From NCBI GenBank assembly GCA_002291465.1, contig CP021238.1, positions 1,488,001 to 1,552,000 of the forward strand: DNA of 64,000 bases, read 5' to 3'. Made by a program: the position numbers and the translations under genes. Origin of the DNA: Mycobacterium lepraemurium. GTDB lineage: Bacteria > Actinomycetota > Actinomycetes > Mycobacteriales > Mycobacteriaceae. Shown here piece after piece: positions 28,979 to 38,344 of this stretch. A model generated the notes under the pieces. It ran no database searches. It saw nothing but the letters and a program-made list of their open reading frames with translations, and had not been told where the DNA came from. Within the stretch, counting starts at the first letter, position 1. Each line of letters opens with the position of its first letter.

Positions 28979-29383
28979 TCAGGACGGCACCAGCCGCAGA
29001 CAGATCGAGTTGATGCAGTAGCGCTGATCGGTCGGCGTCGGGTAGCCCTCGCCGGTGAACACGTGGCCCAGGTGGCTGTGGCAGTTCGCGCACAGCACCT
29101 CGGTGCGCGTCGTGCCCAAAGAGTGGTCCGGCCGCAGGATCACCGCATCGGAGTTCGCCGGGTCGTAGAACGACGGCCAGCCGCAGTGCGACTCGAATTT
29201 CTCTGTGCTGCGGAACAATTCGGCCCCGCAGGCCCGGCACTGGTGGACGCCCTCGGTCTTGGTGTCGGTGTATTCACCGGTGAAGGGTCGCTCGGTGCCG
29301 GCCTGGCGCAGCACGTGGAACTCCTCCGGGGTGAGCCGCTGGCGCCACTCGTCGTCGGTCAATTGCACCTTCGGACTGGTCAT
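28979..29383 (-). CDS. msrB: Peptide methionine-R-sulfoxide reductase MsrB
   Basis: The 134-residue enzyme reduces methionine-R-sulfoxide. Zinc cysteines are CRACG and CANCH, the SHCGWPSFYDP motif is near 68, and the catalytic Cys is in RYCINSICLRL near the end. ATG 29383 is preceded by the GAGGAGCGGCGC ribosome site of a MIRU-like element. The 125 bases to aftC, upstream on the same strand, are filled by repeats. Confidence 0.96.
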   Translation of the reverse strand: MTSPKVQLTDDEWRQRLTPEEFHVLRQAGTERPFTGEYTDTKTEGVHQCRACGAELFRSTEKFESHCGWPSFYDPANSDAVILRPDHSLGTTRTEVLCANCHSHLGHVFTGEGYPTPTDQRYCINSICLRLVPS

Positions 29384-29435
29384 ATTGCGCCGCTCCTCCT
29401 CATCGCTGCGCTCTGCATCGTCGCCGGCGCGTCAT
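29384..29435 (-). repeat. MIRU-like element with an 11-codon frame before msrB
   Basis: The minus strand reads ATGACGCGCCGGCGACGATG... to GATGAGGAGGAGCGGCGCAAT directly before the msrB ATG. A mini-frame from ATG 29435 to TGA 29400-29402 has 11 codons. The composition and position match the mycobacterial interspersed repetitive units that bridge adjacent genes. Confidence 0.65.
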
Positions 29436-29439
29436 GCCT

Positions 29440-29511
29440 CCACGCTAGCGCTAATGGCGGTGACCCGCTGCGCCCGGCTGCGACGCGCTTGCGATCACCA
29501 CGCTAGCGCTA
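29440..29511. repeat. Two direct copies of CCACGCTAGCGCTA
   Basis: The 14-mer occurs at 29440-29453 and 29498-29511, 58 bases apart. The second copy contains the aftC stop codon (CTA on the plus strand). Each copy contains the palindrome AGCGCT. Confidence 0.8.
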
Positions 29512-30795
29512 CCCGCGCCCGGCCGTCAGCCATGCCGGATCGATGCCGCGATCCAGCCGGTCCTCGGCCTTGGCGTCCAGATACCGGTAGCACAGCACGG
29601 TGAACACCACGATCAGCAGCAGCGACCACCCGTAGGTGATCTTGAGGTATTCCAGCGCGCGGCCGTAGCGCATCCAATTGAACAGCAGCCAGCGGTCCAG
29701 CGTCATGAAGCCGTAGATCCCCAGCCACGCCGGCCAGTTGCGGATCAGCGAGTTGGGCAGCACCACCGTCATCAAAAACGGGAACAGCATCATCGAGTAG
29801 TAGCCCTGGGCCAGCGGCAGCACCAGCCACGACCACAGCAGCAGCACGCCGGCGGAATTGGTGAACCAGAAACGCGGATCGCGTGTGCGGTAGTAGCGGT
29901 ACAGCAGCCACAGCGCGCCGATCGCGATCAGCGTGAACAGGATTCGCATGAACACGATCAGCCAGGTGGGCAGGCCGAAGTACACGCCGTTGCCCTCGAT
30001 CGAGCTGTTGAAGTAGTCCCGCACGCCCCCGATGTAGGGCAGGGTGCGGGTGACGAAGTCCATCGGGTCGCTGACCAACGTCCACGCCGCCGCGTTGATG
30101 AGGATCGGGATCGCGAACGCGGGCACCAGCGCCCGCCACTGCCGGTTCAGCAGCGGCGGCAGCAGCAGCGGCCCCAGCACCGGCTTGAGGGTGAGCGTCA
30201 ACCCGATGGCCACCCCGGCCCACCACTGGCGGCCGACCCGGCCGTCCAGCAGCCAACGCAAAAACAGCATCTCGGCGAGCAGCACGCAGCCGTTGATGTT
30301 GGTGAACACCAGCGTGTTGGTCACGGTCTCGGTGCAGAACATGGCCAGCAGCAGCGCCGGCGCGGCGACCGAGGACAGCGCGTAACCGAACAGCCGCAGC
30401 AGCAGGTAACAGGCGATCAGGATCGCCACGGTGTTGATCAGGATAAACAGGTACCGCGACGGATACTCGGGCAGATAACCGAACGGGGCCATCAGCAGCG
30501 TGCCGCCGGGCGGATACAGGTAGTGCGGGTCGACGTAGTCGAAGTGCTCGTTGTAGATGTCCCAGCCGCGCCGGAAGTTCAGCACAGCCCGGTAGACGGG
30601 TTTGAAGTCGTCGGTGATGTTCCCGTTGGTGGTGACCACGATGCTGCGGTGCAGCACCGAGAAGATGGCGATCGGCCACAACGCGGACCGCAGCACGGTC
30701 GCGACGCTGGGTGCGCTGGTGCGGGGACGAAAGGCGGCCTGGATCCAATTACGCAAGCCGGTCGATTCAGCTGCCGTCACCAGCGCACCGTACAC
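29509..30795 (-). CDS. aftC: Alpha-(1->3)-arabinofuranosyltransferase AftC
   Basis: The 428-residue polytopic GT-C fold enzyme (433 in M. tuberculosis) has about ten membrane helices. It adds alpha-1,3-linked arabinose branches to arabinogalactan and lipoarabinomannan from decaprenyl-phospho-arabinose on the outer face of the membrane. Early periplasmic loop NEHFDYVDPHYLYPPGGTLL carries the acidic residues typical of such enzymes. It lies 28 bases from the stop of the protease-like gene upstream on the same strand. Confidence 0.94.
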   Translation of the reverse strand: MYGALVTAAESTGLRNWIQAAFRPRTSAPSVATVLRSALWPIAIFSVLHRSIVVTTNGNITDDFKPVYRAVLNFRRGWDIYNEHFDYVDPHYLYPPGGTLLMAPFGYLPEYPSRYLFILINTVAILIACYLLLRLFGYALSSVAAPALLLAMFCTETVTNTLVFTNINGCVLLAEMLFLRWLLDGRVGRQWWAGVAIGLTLTLKPVLGPLLLPPLLNRQWRALVPAFAIPILINAAAWTLVSDPMDFVTRTLPYIGGVRDYFNSSIEGNGVYFGLPTWLIVFMRILFTLIAIGALWLLYRYYRTRDPRFWFTNSAGVLLLWSWLVLPLAQGYYSMMLFPFLMTVVLPNSLIRNWPAWLGIYGFMTLDRWLLFNWMRYGRALEYLKITYGWSLLLIVVFTVLCYRYLDAKAEDRLDRGIDPAWLTAGRG

Positions 30796-30823
30796 CGGTG
30801 CGCCGGGCGATCCGAAAGCAGCG

Positions 30824-32383
30824 TCAGGCCGGGCAGTAGGTGTCGGTGTTGGGCAATTTGCCGCTGCCCAGGTAGCCGATCAGCGGCGAAACCGCGCAGC
30901 CCGAATAGATGCTGGCGCCGTGCCCGATACCCTGCCACATCACCCGCTTGCTGGCCGCGTTGGCGTTGATGATCCCCGCCGCGGTCGCCGCCACCCCGTC
31001 GGTGCCCACGATCGGGTCGTTCTGCACGCCGAGCAGCAGAACGTCGACCTTGAGGCTCTTCGGCGACGGCGGCGGCGAGCCGGTGGGCCAGTGCACGCAC
31101 TTGACCATGTTGAGCGCGGCGACGGTCCCGAACTGCGGATAGAGCTTGCCCCAGGCCACCACCAGCTCGCGCACCCGGTCCGGCGTCGGGCGGTTGACCG
31201 CGTCGCTGCACACGTTGACGAACTGGCCGTCCGAGTCCTGCATCGCGTTGGCGTGGTTGATCAGGTTGTTCAGCGCGTTGGTGTCGCCGGAGCGGGCGCT
31301 GGCCAGCGTGTTGGCCAGGTCGGTGGTGGCGTTGACGCGCCCGCCGGACGGGAAGCCCAGCGCGACGGTGATTGCGTTGGCCACCTGCGCCACCGACACG
31401 CCGCCGGGTCCCTTGCCGGCGCGGGCGTCGGCGAGCAGCGCGCTGACCGCGCCCTTGGGGTCGGGACCCAGCGCGCAGTTCACCGCGATGCACTGGGCGG
31501 CGAAGGCGTCCAGCGCGGCCTGCTGCCCCTTGACCTGCTGCTCGGCGGCGGCTTCGGCGTTGACGCCCAACGCGATCGGGGAGTCGAGGATCAGCCGGGC
31601 CACCTTGTCCGGCCGCGACCCGGTGTAGGCCAGCGCCACCTGGGCGCCGTTGCCGATCCCGATCAGCGCCAGCGCGGGCACGTCCCAGGTGCTGCGCAAC
31701 CGCTCGATGTCGGAGGCGGCGTGCGCGTCGTCATAGGCCGACGCCCCCGGCGCGATCGCGTCGGTGCAATTGGTGGTGGCGGTGTTGGCGACCTCGGACA
31801 GGTTGGCCACCGGGTCGTCACCGGCCTGGAATTGCGACTGATCACGCATCTGCTGACGGTCGAACTTGTCCCGGCAGTCGATGGGGCTGGACATGCCTAT
31901 GCCGCGGCGGTCGACGGCGACGATCGGGTGTGTAGCCAGCACGTCGGCGCCGGCCCGCGACAACCACACCGGCAGCTGCGCCGACGACGGCAGGTCCGAG
32001 CCGGTGGTGAACACCAGCGGGCCCGCTTCGCGGGGTGTCTGATTCGACCGGGCGCGCACCACGCCGATGCTCAGGGCACCGCCCCCGCCGTTGACCGGGT
32101 CCAGGTCGGCGTCGTAGTTCGCGCAATCCAGCTGGATGCCGGGGGCGGGCGGGACGGCCGCGTCGGCGAACACCCGGGACGTGCAGTCGTGCCACGCCAG
32201 GTCGTTTTTCGGGGCGGCGAGCGGCGGCGGGCCGCCCGGCGCCGGCTTGGAGGTGGCCGCGCCCTGGGGCCGCGCGCCGGAATTGGTGGCGAAGCGCGGG
32301 TCGGCGGCCAGGCCCGGGACGCAGCCGGCGAGCAACGCGGTCACCGTCACCAGGATCGTGGCGCACGGGCGGGGCCGACTCAT
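30824..32383 (-). CDS. Secreted lipoprotein, alpha/beta-hydrolase with TAP-like C-terminus (Rv2672-like)
   Basis: The protein is 519 residues from ATG 32383. A lipoprotein signal peptide (ILVTVTALLAGC; lipobox LAGC) directs it to the outer face of the membrane. The hydrolase core has AVDRRGIGMSSPIDC, the nucleophile elbow LIGIGNGAQVALAY near 245, and a C-terminal cap with VLLLGVQNDPIVGTDGVA and MWQGIGHGASIYSGC (Asp and His). It resembles tripeptidyl aminopeptidases. The nucleophile position reads GIGNG, with Asn instead of Ser; so activity is uncertain. Confidence 0.9.
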   Translation of the reverse strand: MSRPRPCATILVTVTALLAGCVPGLAADPRFATNSGARPQGAATSKPAPGGPPPLAAPKNDLAWHDCTSRVFADAAVPPAPGIQLDCANYDADLDPVNGGGGALSIGVVRARSNQTPREAGPLVFTTGSDLPSSAQLPVWLSRAGADVLATHPIVAVDRRGIGMSSPIDCRDKFDRQQMRDQSQFQAGDDPVANLSEVANTATTNCTDAIAPGASAYDDAHAASDIERLRSTWDVPALALIGIGNGAQVALAYTGSRPDKVARLILDSPIALGVNAEAAAEQQVKGQQAALDAFAAQCIAVNCALGPDPKGAVSALLADARAGKGPGGVSVAQVANAITVALGFPSGGRVNATTDLANTLASARSGDTNALNNLINHANAMQDSDGQFVNVCSDAVNRPTPDRVRELVVAWGKLYPQFGTVAALNMVKCVHWPTGSPPPSPKSLKVDVLLLGVQNDPIVGTDGVAATAAGIINANAASKRVMWQGIGHGASIYSGCAVSPLIGYLGSGKLPNTDTYCPA

Positions 32384-32441
32384 GCCGACCACAGTAGCTA
32401 GCACCTGACGTAGCGGGTGTACAGGTAGCCGGCATCCGACG

Positions 32442-33459
32442 GTGTCGCCGCAGCTGCTTATCGCTCAGCTGCGACCGCCCCCACCTTCGCCGACGTGAGC
32501 TTTGCGACGTATCAGCCCGATCCGGCCGAGCCGACGCAGGGCGCCGCGGTCGCGGCCTGCCGGGAATTCTGCCGCCAAGCCGTGCAGCGCCGTGCGGGCC
32601 GGCGAAAACTGTTGGGACGGCGCGAGATTCTGCCCGGCGTGGGCCTCTACCTGGACGGCGGGTTCGGGGTGGGCAAGACGCACCTGCTGGCGTCGGCCTA
32701 CTACGAGCTGACCGGTGACGGCCCGGTGCGCTCACCGGATGGCCCGGCGCCCAAGGCGTTTGCGACGTTCGGCGAGCTGACCCAGCTGGCCGGGGTGTTC
32801 GGCTTCGCCGAATGCGTGGACCTGCTGGCCGATTACACCGCGGTGTGCATCGACGAGTTCGAGCTCGACGACCCGGGCAACACCACGCTGGTCGCGCGGC
32901 TGCTCTCGTCGCTGGTCGAGCGCGGCGTGTCGGTGGCCGCCACCTCCAACACGCTGCCCGAGCAGCTCGGCGCGGGCCGCTTCGCCGCACAGGATTTCCT
33001 GCGCGAGATCAACACGCTGGCAAGCATTTTCACCACCGCGCGGATCGAGGGGACGGACTACCGGCACCGCGATCTGCCGCCGGCCCGCCGCCGCTGTCCG
33101 ACACACAAGTGGCCGCGCGGGCCGCCGTCGTGCCGGGCGCGACGCTGGACGATTTCGACGCGCTGTGCGCGCATCTGGCCACCATGCACCCGCCTCGCTA
33201 TCTGACCCTGATCGAGGGTGTCACCGCGGTGTTTTTGACCGGCGTGCACCGCATCAACGACCAGAACGTCGCGCTGCGGCTAGTGTCGCTGACCGACCGG
33301 CTTTACGACGCCGGGGTGCCCGTGCTGGCCTCGGGGGAGAAGCTGGACACCATCTTCAGCCCGGAGATGCTCTCCGGTGGATACCGCAAGAAGTACCTGC
33401 GGGCCATGTCCCGGCTGTTGGCGCTGACCGCCGGCGCTAACGAAGCGTACGGCTCATGA
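32442..33459 (+). pseudogene. AFG1/ZapE-type ATPase with two one-base deletions (Rv2670c-like)
   Basis: The natural start is probably GTG 32442 (VSPQLLIAQLRPPP). A missing C in the run near 32480 shifts the frame before TFADVSFATYQPDPAEP. The P-loop LDGGFGVGKTHLLASAYYEL and Walker B VCIDEFELDDPGNT follow. A second missing base near 33083 shifts the frame again; the C-terminus PPLSDTQVAARAAVVPG to RLLALTAGANEAYGS is in the third frame. The piece from GTG 32495 to the second lesion could be made but lacks the sensor part. Overlaps the GNAT gene end by 23 bases. Confidence 0.8.
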
Positions 33460-33967
33460 GGTAGTCGTCCTCCCGGCCCGCGCCCAGCTGAAAGGTTCTG
33501 GTGCCGCTGACCGTGAAGCCGTACTTGGCGTAAAAGCGTTGTGCGCGTTGGTTTTTCTGGTTGAAGCCCAGCCATACACGGGTGACGCCCCAGCGGCCGA
33601 CGGTGTCCAGCGCCAGGCGCATCAGTGCGGCCGCGGTCCCGGCGCCGTGCTGCTCGGGTGCGACGTAGATCTTCGACAGCTCGGCCGCGTCGCCGGCGAG
33701 GTCGTGAATGAGCATGGCGTAGCCGACGATTCGGCCGTCGAGCTCGGCGGCCAGGATCGCGCGGTGCGGGTCGGCCAGATACCGGGCGAAACACTCGGCC
33801 GACAGGTTGGCGTCGATGAACGCCGCGATGTCCTCCCGCGCCGTCGACGGCGGGCACGCCAACGGGAACGTGCGCGCGGCCAGGTCCGCAAGCTGTTGAA
33901 CTTCAACGGATTCCGTCGTGACGACGCGGACGGCGCGGGAGGCCGGCGCGGGCGTCAAAGATTCCAC
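33437..33967 (-). CDS. GNAT family N-acetyltransferase (Rv2669-like)
   Basis: The 176-residue protein has the acetyl-CoA site ELSKIYVAPEQHGAGTAAALM near residues 96-116 (the R/QxxGxG/A motif reads QHGAGT). The second half FNQKNQRAQRFYAKYGF is typical of GNAT enzymes acting on small molecules such as polyamines. Start GTG 33967 overlaps the end of the upstream DUF1942 gene by 13 bases, so the two are coupled. Confidence 0.9.
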   Translation of the reverse strand: MESLTPAPASRAVRVVTTESVEVQQLADLAARTFPLACPPSTAREDIAAFIDANLSAECFARYLADPHRAILAAELDGRIVGYAMLIHDLAGDAAELSKIYVAPEQHGAGTAAALMRLALDTVGRWGVTRVWLGFNQKNQRAQRFYAKYGFTVSGTRTFQLGAGREDDYLMSRTLR

Positions 33968-34482
33968 TGCGCCAGGTGATAGCCCGTCTTCCTGTCCAGC
34001 AGCACCACGTTGGAGACGGGGTCGCGGTAGGCGTCCCAGTACACCCCGCCGCGCACGATCGCGCCGTTCGGCGCGTTGACGAGCACGTTGTCCAGCGCGT
34101 CGGGCGCATCGGAGGCGCGCGGCTTGTAGGCGTCGGCGTTGGGGGTCACGCCGTTGAAACTGAACACGGTCGCCAGGATGTAGGGGTTGGGCACCCGGAT
34201 GGCCCGAATGGTCACGTCGGCGCGGTCGACGGTGCTGCCGGGGAAGCCCTTGTAGGTGCCCTCGCGGGTGTAGCCGAATCCCGGGGGCGGGTCGCAGGGC
34301 GCCACGCTGCTCACCGCGACGTCGGCGATGAAGGTGCCGTTGTCCACCCTCAGCGTGTCACCGATGTGCCCGATCGGCGCGTCCCCGGCCCAGGCGCGGG
34401 GGAGCGGGACCGCCCCGACGCCGGCCGCCGCAACCGGGAAGGCGATGAGAAAGGCGGACACGACCATCAGCCAACGACGCAT
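33955..34482 (-). CDS. Secreted DUF1942 (MPT63-like fold) protein (Rv2668-like)
   Basis: The protein is 175 residues from ATG 34482. A Sec signal peptide (MRRWLMVVSAFLIAFPVAAAG) is followed by a beta-rich domain (IGHIGDTLRVDNGTFIADVA, WDAYRDPVSNVVLLDRKTG). MPT63-type proteins are exported by pathogenic mycobacteria and their role is unknown. Two cysteines are not evident beyond one (PCDPPPG). Coupled to the downstream GNAT gene. Confidence 0.88.
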   Translation of the reverse strand: MRRWLMVVSAFLIAFPVAAAGVGAVPLPRAWAGDAPIGHIGDTLRVDNGTFIADVAVSSVAPCDPPPGFGYTREGTYKGFPGSTVDRADVTIRAIRVPNPYILATVFSFNGVTPNADAYKPRASDAPDALDNVLVNAPNGAIVRGGVYWDAYRDPVSNVVLLDRKTGYHLAQWNL

Positions 34483-34521
34483 CCTCGCATGATCGCACAC
34501 ACCGTCGCGCCGAAGGGAGGG

Positions 34522-35273
34522 TCAACCGTCTTCGCCGGCGCCGACGTTCTTGCCGCTGCCCAGTGATTCCAGCGCCCGGATCAGATCGACCTCGACCCGC
34601 TCCTTGTCGACGCCGCCGCGGTGCAGCGGCCCGTCGCCGTCCTCGAGCTCCAGCAGTGCCAGCAACTGGTGCTCGGTGCTGACGTAGTTGTGGCCGAGCC
34701 GCAGCGCCTCCCGCACGGTCAGTTCGAGCACCTTGCGGGCCGGCCCGCTGAAGGGGATCAGCGCCGACGGTGACCCGCCGGCGCGCAGCGCGGCGATCGC
34801 GGCGGTCGCGGCATCGCGCAGGGCGTCGGTGTCGACGTGCTGCAGGCGCAGCAGCACCGTCGCCAGCACGGTCGGGTCGCTGAGCACACCAATCAGCAGG
34901 TGGTCCGGGGTGATCTCGCGGTTGCCGGCCTCGTGGGCGGCGTTCTGGGTGGCCACCACCGTGCCGCGCGCCCGCGGGGTGAACCGCTGGAAGCCCTGCC
35001 CGGGATCCAGGATGGTGGCCTCGCGCGGGACGAAGCGCTTCTGCACGGCCTGTTTGCTGACGCCCATGCTCTTGCCGATGTCGGTCCACGACGCCCCGGA
35101 GCGGCGGGCCTGGTCCACGAAGTGGCCGATCAGGTGGTCGGCCACCTCGCCCAGGTGCTCGGCCCCAGCACGGCGTCGGCCAGCTGGTCCAGCACGTCGG
35201 GGTGGGTGGTTTTGATGGCGTCGATCAGCTCGTCGAGGCGGACCGGGTGGGCGATGCGGATGGGCTCGGACAT
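34522..35273 (-). pseudogene. clpC2: ClpC2 (Clp N-domain protein), frameshifted
   Basis: From ATG 35273 the frame gives EPIRIAHPVRLDELIDAIK and DVLDQLADAVL, then loses one base near 35163 (CTGGGGCCGAG). The rest lies in another frame: ADHLIGHFVDQARRSGASW, ITPDHLLIGVLSDP, LELTVREALRLGHNYVST. ClpC2 has only a Clp-N domain, no ATPase, and protects ClpC1 from toxic ligands in M. tuberculosis. A 207-residue product could start at 35145 and keep the full Clp-N domain, so partial function is possible. Confidence 0.72.
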
Positions 35274-35392
35274 GCCGTCAACGCTAGGTTGACGCTGGCA
35301 GTGATGCCAACCTGCGGTTGACGCGGCGGAGTTTCGGGGCCGTCCGGGGAAAGGATGTGGTTTGCTCCGTGCTCTGCAAGAATCACCGATTC

Positions 35393-35738
35393 ATGAAGCT
35401 GTTTTTGATTATGGCGGGGAATTACCGCGGTAATTGGGTTGGCCGTACCCGCGCGCGCCGACAGCACCGACGACGCATTCGTGGCCTCACTGGATAAAGC
35501 CGGCATCAAGTACGGCGACGCCGACAAGGCCGCCGGCGCGGGCAAATGGGTGTGTACCACGCTGCAGGGCGGCAAGCAGATGTCGGACGTGGTCAGCATC
35601 CTGCAGTCCAAGAACTCCAACCTCAGTGACGACCAAGCCAACACGGTCGCGGCCATCGCCGTCAACGCCTACTGCCCGGATCAGGCCTCCAGCATCACGC
35701 CGGCCACCCCGACCGACATCCTTCCCAGCACTTCCTGA
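35393..35738 (+). pseudogene. Secreted DUF732 protein with a frameshift in the signal peptide
   Basis: ATG 35393 starts MKLFLIMAG. One extra A near 35421 then shifts the frame. Without it the signal peptide would read ITAVIGLAVPARADS, with cleavage after ARA. The mature part (FVASLDKAGIKYGDADKAAG, VCTTLQGG, NAYCPDQ) is intact, with the two cysteines expected to pair. A cytoplasmic form from ATG 35439 could be translated but not exported. Confidence 0.72.
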
Positions 35739-35927
35739 CGGCGCGCGTTTGCGATGTAGCGCGGCCGAAACCTGCGCTTAACATCGCGGCCCTAATATGG
35801 GAATTGCCGAAAACGATGTGAGCTGTTTGCTCCGCGTCGCCGGCGTCAATTTCCGAGGCGGGCCCTTCCGCGGGCGGGTGTCCGCCGAGATGCCGATCGC
35901 CGCCGGGTTTGGGACAATCGTTGCGCT

Positions 35928-36272
35928 ATGCGATTCTTCCTGGGGCTGTGCGCCCTCGCCGCCACCATCGGGCTGGCCGCGCCGGCGCACGCGGACATCG
36001 ACAACGATCAGGACTTCCTCAAGGACCTGCGCGACGCCGGCATCACCTACCAGGACGCCGGCAACGCCATCACCATCGGCAAGTCGGTGTGCGAGCTGCT
36101 CGACGACGGCCAATCCGACGCCAAGATCGTGACCGATCTGCGCAACCAGAACCCGGCGTTCCAGGGCGCCAGCGCAGCCAAGTTCACCTACCTCTCGGCC
36201 GCGCACTACTGCCCGAAGTACATCACCGGGGAGGACCGCGGTCCCAAGCCCGAGGGTGCCGTCGGCAACTGA
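35928..36272 (+). CDS. Secreted DUF732 protein
   Basis: The 114-residue protein has a signal peptide (MRFFLGLCALAATIGLAAPAHA) with cleavage near 22, then FLKDLRDAGITYQDAGNAI, a first cysteine in GKSVCELLDDG and a second in AAHYCPKY. DUF732 is a large mycobacterial family of small exported helical proteins of unknown function. A frameshifted paralogue lies 190 bases upstream, pointing to tandem duplication. The 189 bases between hold no gene. Confidence 0.9.
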   Translation: MRFFLGLCALAATIGLAAPAHADIDNDQDFLKDLRDAGITYQDAGNAITIGKSVCELLDDGQSDAKIVTDLRNQNPAFQGASAAKFTYLSAAHYCPKYITGEDRGPKPEGAVGN

Positions 36273-36300
36273 GCCGGCCGGCCCGCAATAGGCTGGTGCC

Positions 36301-37229
36301 GTGCGCGTCGATCCCGGACCGCTGACCTGGGACACCGCGGTGCCGACCTGGCATCTCGACCCGGTCTCCGCGGTCCTCGTCGTGGCGCTCGCCGCCGGAT
36401 ACGTCTGTTGCTACCGGCGGGCCGGGGCGTCGGCCCGCGTCGCACCCGCCGCCTGCTTTGCGGCCGGGCTGCTGGCGTGGGTGGCGGCCACCCGCAGCGC
36501 CGTCGGCGCGTATGCCTACCTGCTGTTCTGGGTGCGCGCGCTGCAGGTGTTGCTGCTGCTCTACGTCGTGCCGTTCTTCCTCGCGCAGGCCACGCCGGTC
36601 ACGATGCTGCGCGACGCGCTGGGGCCGTCCGGCCGCGACCGCCTCGATCGCCTGTTGGCCAGCCCGATCGCCCGGGTGCTCGCCCACCCGGCGACCACCT
36701 CGCTGGGAATGCTGGCCGCCCCCTGGCTGCTGTATCTGACGCCCTGGCACACCTCCGCCCTGCACAACGAATGGGGGGCGCGCCCACCCGAATCCTGTTG
36801 GTGGCGCTGGGTTTCGGCTACTTCTACGCCCGCCTGCAGGAGGACCCGGTGCCGCGCCGCTACCCGCAGTCGATCTCGCTGCTGATCACCGTGGTGGAGG
36901 CGCTCGGCGACGGGCTGCTGGGGCTGGTCATCTGGCAGGGATCGCTGATCGGTGCGTCGTATTACGCTGGGCTGCACCGGGCCTGGGGCCCCGACCCGCG
37001 GCTGGACCAAACCATCGGCGCCGGTGTACTGTGGATCCTCGGGGATCTGGTCGGATGGCCGTTTGTGCTGCTGCTGATGCGGGCCATGTCCCGCGACGAG
37101 CGGGCGCACGCCGTCGCGGTCGACGCCGAACTGGACGAGGCCGAGTCGCACGACGCCGGCGGCGCCGCCGCGTCGGGCCTGTGGTGGGAGAACGACCCGC
37201 AGCTGCGCGAGCGCTTCGGCCGCGGCTGA
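36301..37229 (+). pseudogene. CtaG-type cytochrome c oxidase assembly membrane protein, frameshifted
   Basis: GTG 36301 opens a protein with TWDTAVPTWHLDPVSAVLVV and helices LLFWVRALQVLLLLYVVPFFL and MLAAPWLLYLTPWHT. One base is missing in the G run near 36775. The C-terminus continues in another frame (ILLVALGFGYFYARLQEDPV, LLITVVEALGDGLLGLVIW, WWENDPQLRERFGRG). The span is 929 bases, one short of 310 codons. The caa3_CtaG family delivers copper to oxidase or has a related role. It has about seven helices when restored. Confidence 0.78.
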
Positions 37230-37258
37230 CGTCGAAACTACCTGGCGTGCCCGGTTTT

Positions 37259-38179
37259 TCAGGCCGCGCGTGCCGTCCAGGTGAAGCTCTGCATCTGCGG
37301 CAGCCGCGGGGCCAGGGCCGCGGCGACGCTACGGCCGATGCGATCGGAGTCCGACAGGGACGTGGCGGCATCCAGGAACCCCTCCACCTCGACCCGCAGG
37401 GTCCGCCCGGTCCACCGGGCCCGGGCGTGCGCGTGCGTCACACCGGGCACCGAGACGGCGACGGCCTCGGCGGTGGTGACGATGTCGGGGTCGACGCCGT
37501 CGAGCAGGCGATGCGCGATGTCGGCGGTCACCTCCCAGCCGACGTGGCAGATGAACCCGGTGACGACGATCCCGGCGACCGCGTCGGCCCAGCCCCAGCC
37601 GAGCGCCACGCCGATCAGCCCGAGCACCGCCCCGGCCGACGAGAGCGCGTCCAGCCACGAATGCTTGGCGTCGGCCACCATGGTCGCCGACCGAATTCGC
37701 CTGCCTACCACCAGTTTGTAGCGGGCCACCAGCTGGTTGCCGACGACCTCGACGACCGCGGCGGCGATGCCCCAGCCGACGTGTCCGGTGCCGCCGTGCC
37801 GCAGCAGTTTGGTGACGCTTTCGAAGCCGGCGACCACGGCGCTGCCCCAGATCACCAGGGCCACCCCGATGCTGGCCAGGTCCTCGGCGCGTTCGTAGCC
37901 ATAGGGATAGCGCTCGGTCGGAAGCTTGCGCGACGCGCGGAAGCCGACGAACACCAGGGCGCTGGTCGACACGTCGGACAGGTTGTGCAGCGCATCGCCG
38001 AGCAGCGCCACCGAACCCGACACCACCGCGATGACCAGTTCGACCAGCCCGGTCAGCGCCAGGCCGGCGGCGCTGACGGCGACGGCCCGGTTGGCCTGCC
38101 GCCGCCCACCGGCGTCGTCGGTCGCGGTGTCGAGGAGAAAGCTGGCCGCCGGGTCGCGGACCCCGTTGATCACATGCAT
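37259..38179 (-). CDS. Cation diffusion facilitator family transporter
   Basis: The 306-residue protein has six membrane helices and a cytoplasmic C-terminal domain. The metal site in helix 2 reads SVALLGDALHNLSDVST and in helix 5 ATMVADAKHSWLDALSSAGA (HD/DD pairs of the CDF family). It exports zinc, manganese, cobalt or iron; the sequence alone does not say which. ATG 38179 gives a standard N-terminus. It converges on the CtaG-like gene with 29 bases between stops. Confidence 0.92.
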   Translation of the reverse strand: MHVINGVRDPAASFLLDTATDDAGGRRQANRAVAVSAAGLALTGLVELVIAVVSGSVALLGDALHNLSDVSTSALVFVGFRASRKLPTERYPYGYERAEDLASIGVALVIWGSAVVAGFESVTKLLRHGGTGHVGWGIAAAVVEVVGNQLVARYKLVVGRRIRSATMVADAKHSWLDALSSAGAVLGLIGVALGWGWADAVAGIVVTGFICHVGWEVTADIAHRLLDGVDPDIVTTAEAVAVSVPGVTHAHARARWTGRTLRVEVEGFLDAATSLSDSDRIGRSVAAALAPRLPQMQSFTWTARAA

Positions 38180-38344
38180 ACGGCCAGCATGCCCGACTCG
38201 GCGGTGCCGCCCAAGTGCCGCGGTCCCGCGCACATGAACGCGATCGGCGGGCACGGCCGCGGCCACCGGAGGCGCCACGCAGAAGCGCTAGCGCGCCAAC
38301 GCATTTCGGTCCTGGCGCCGGACCGCCACCGCAGCCCGGCGCCC

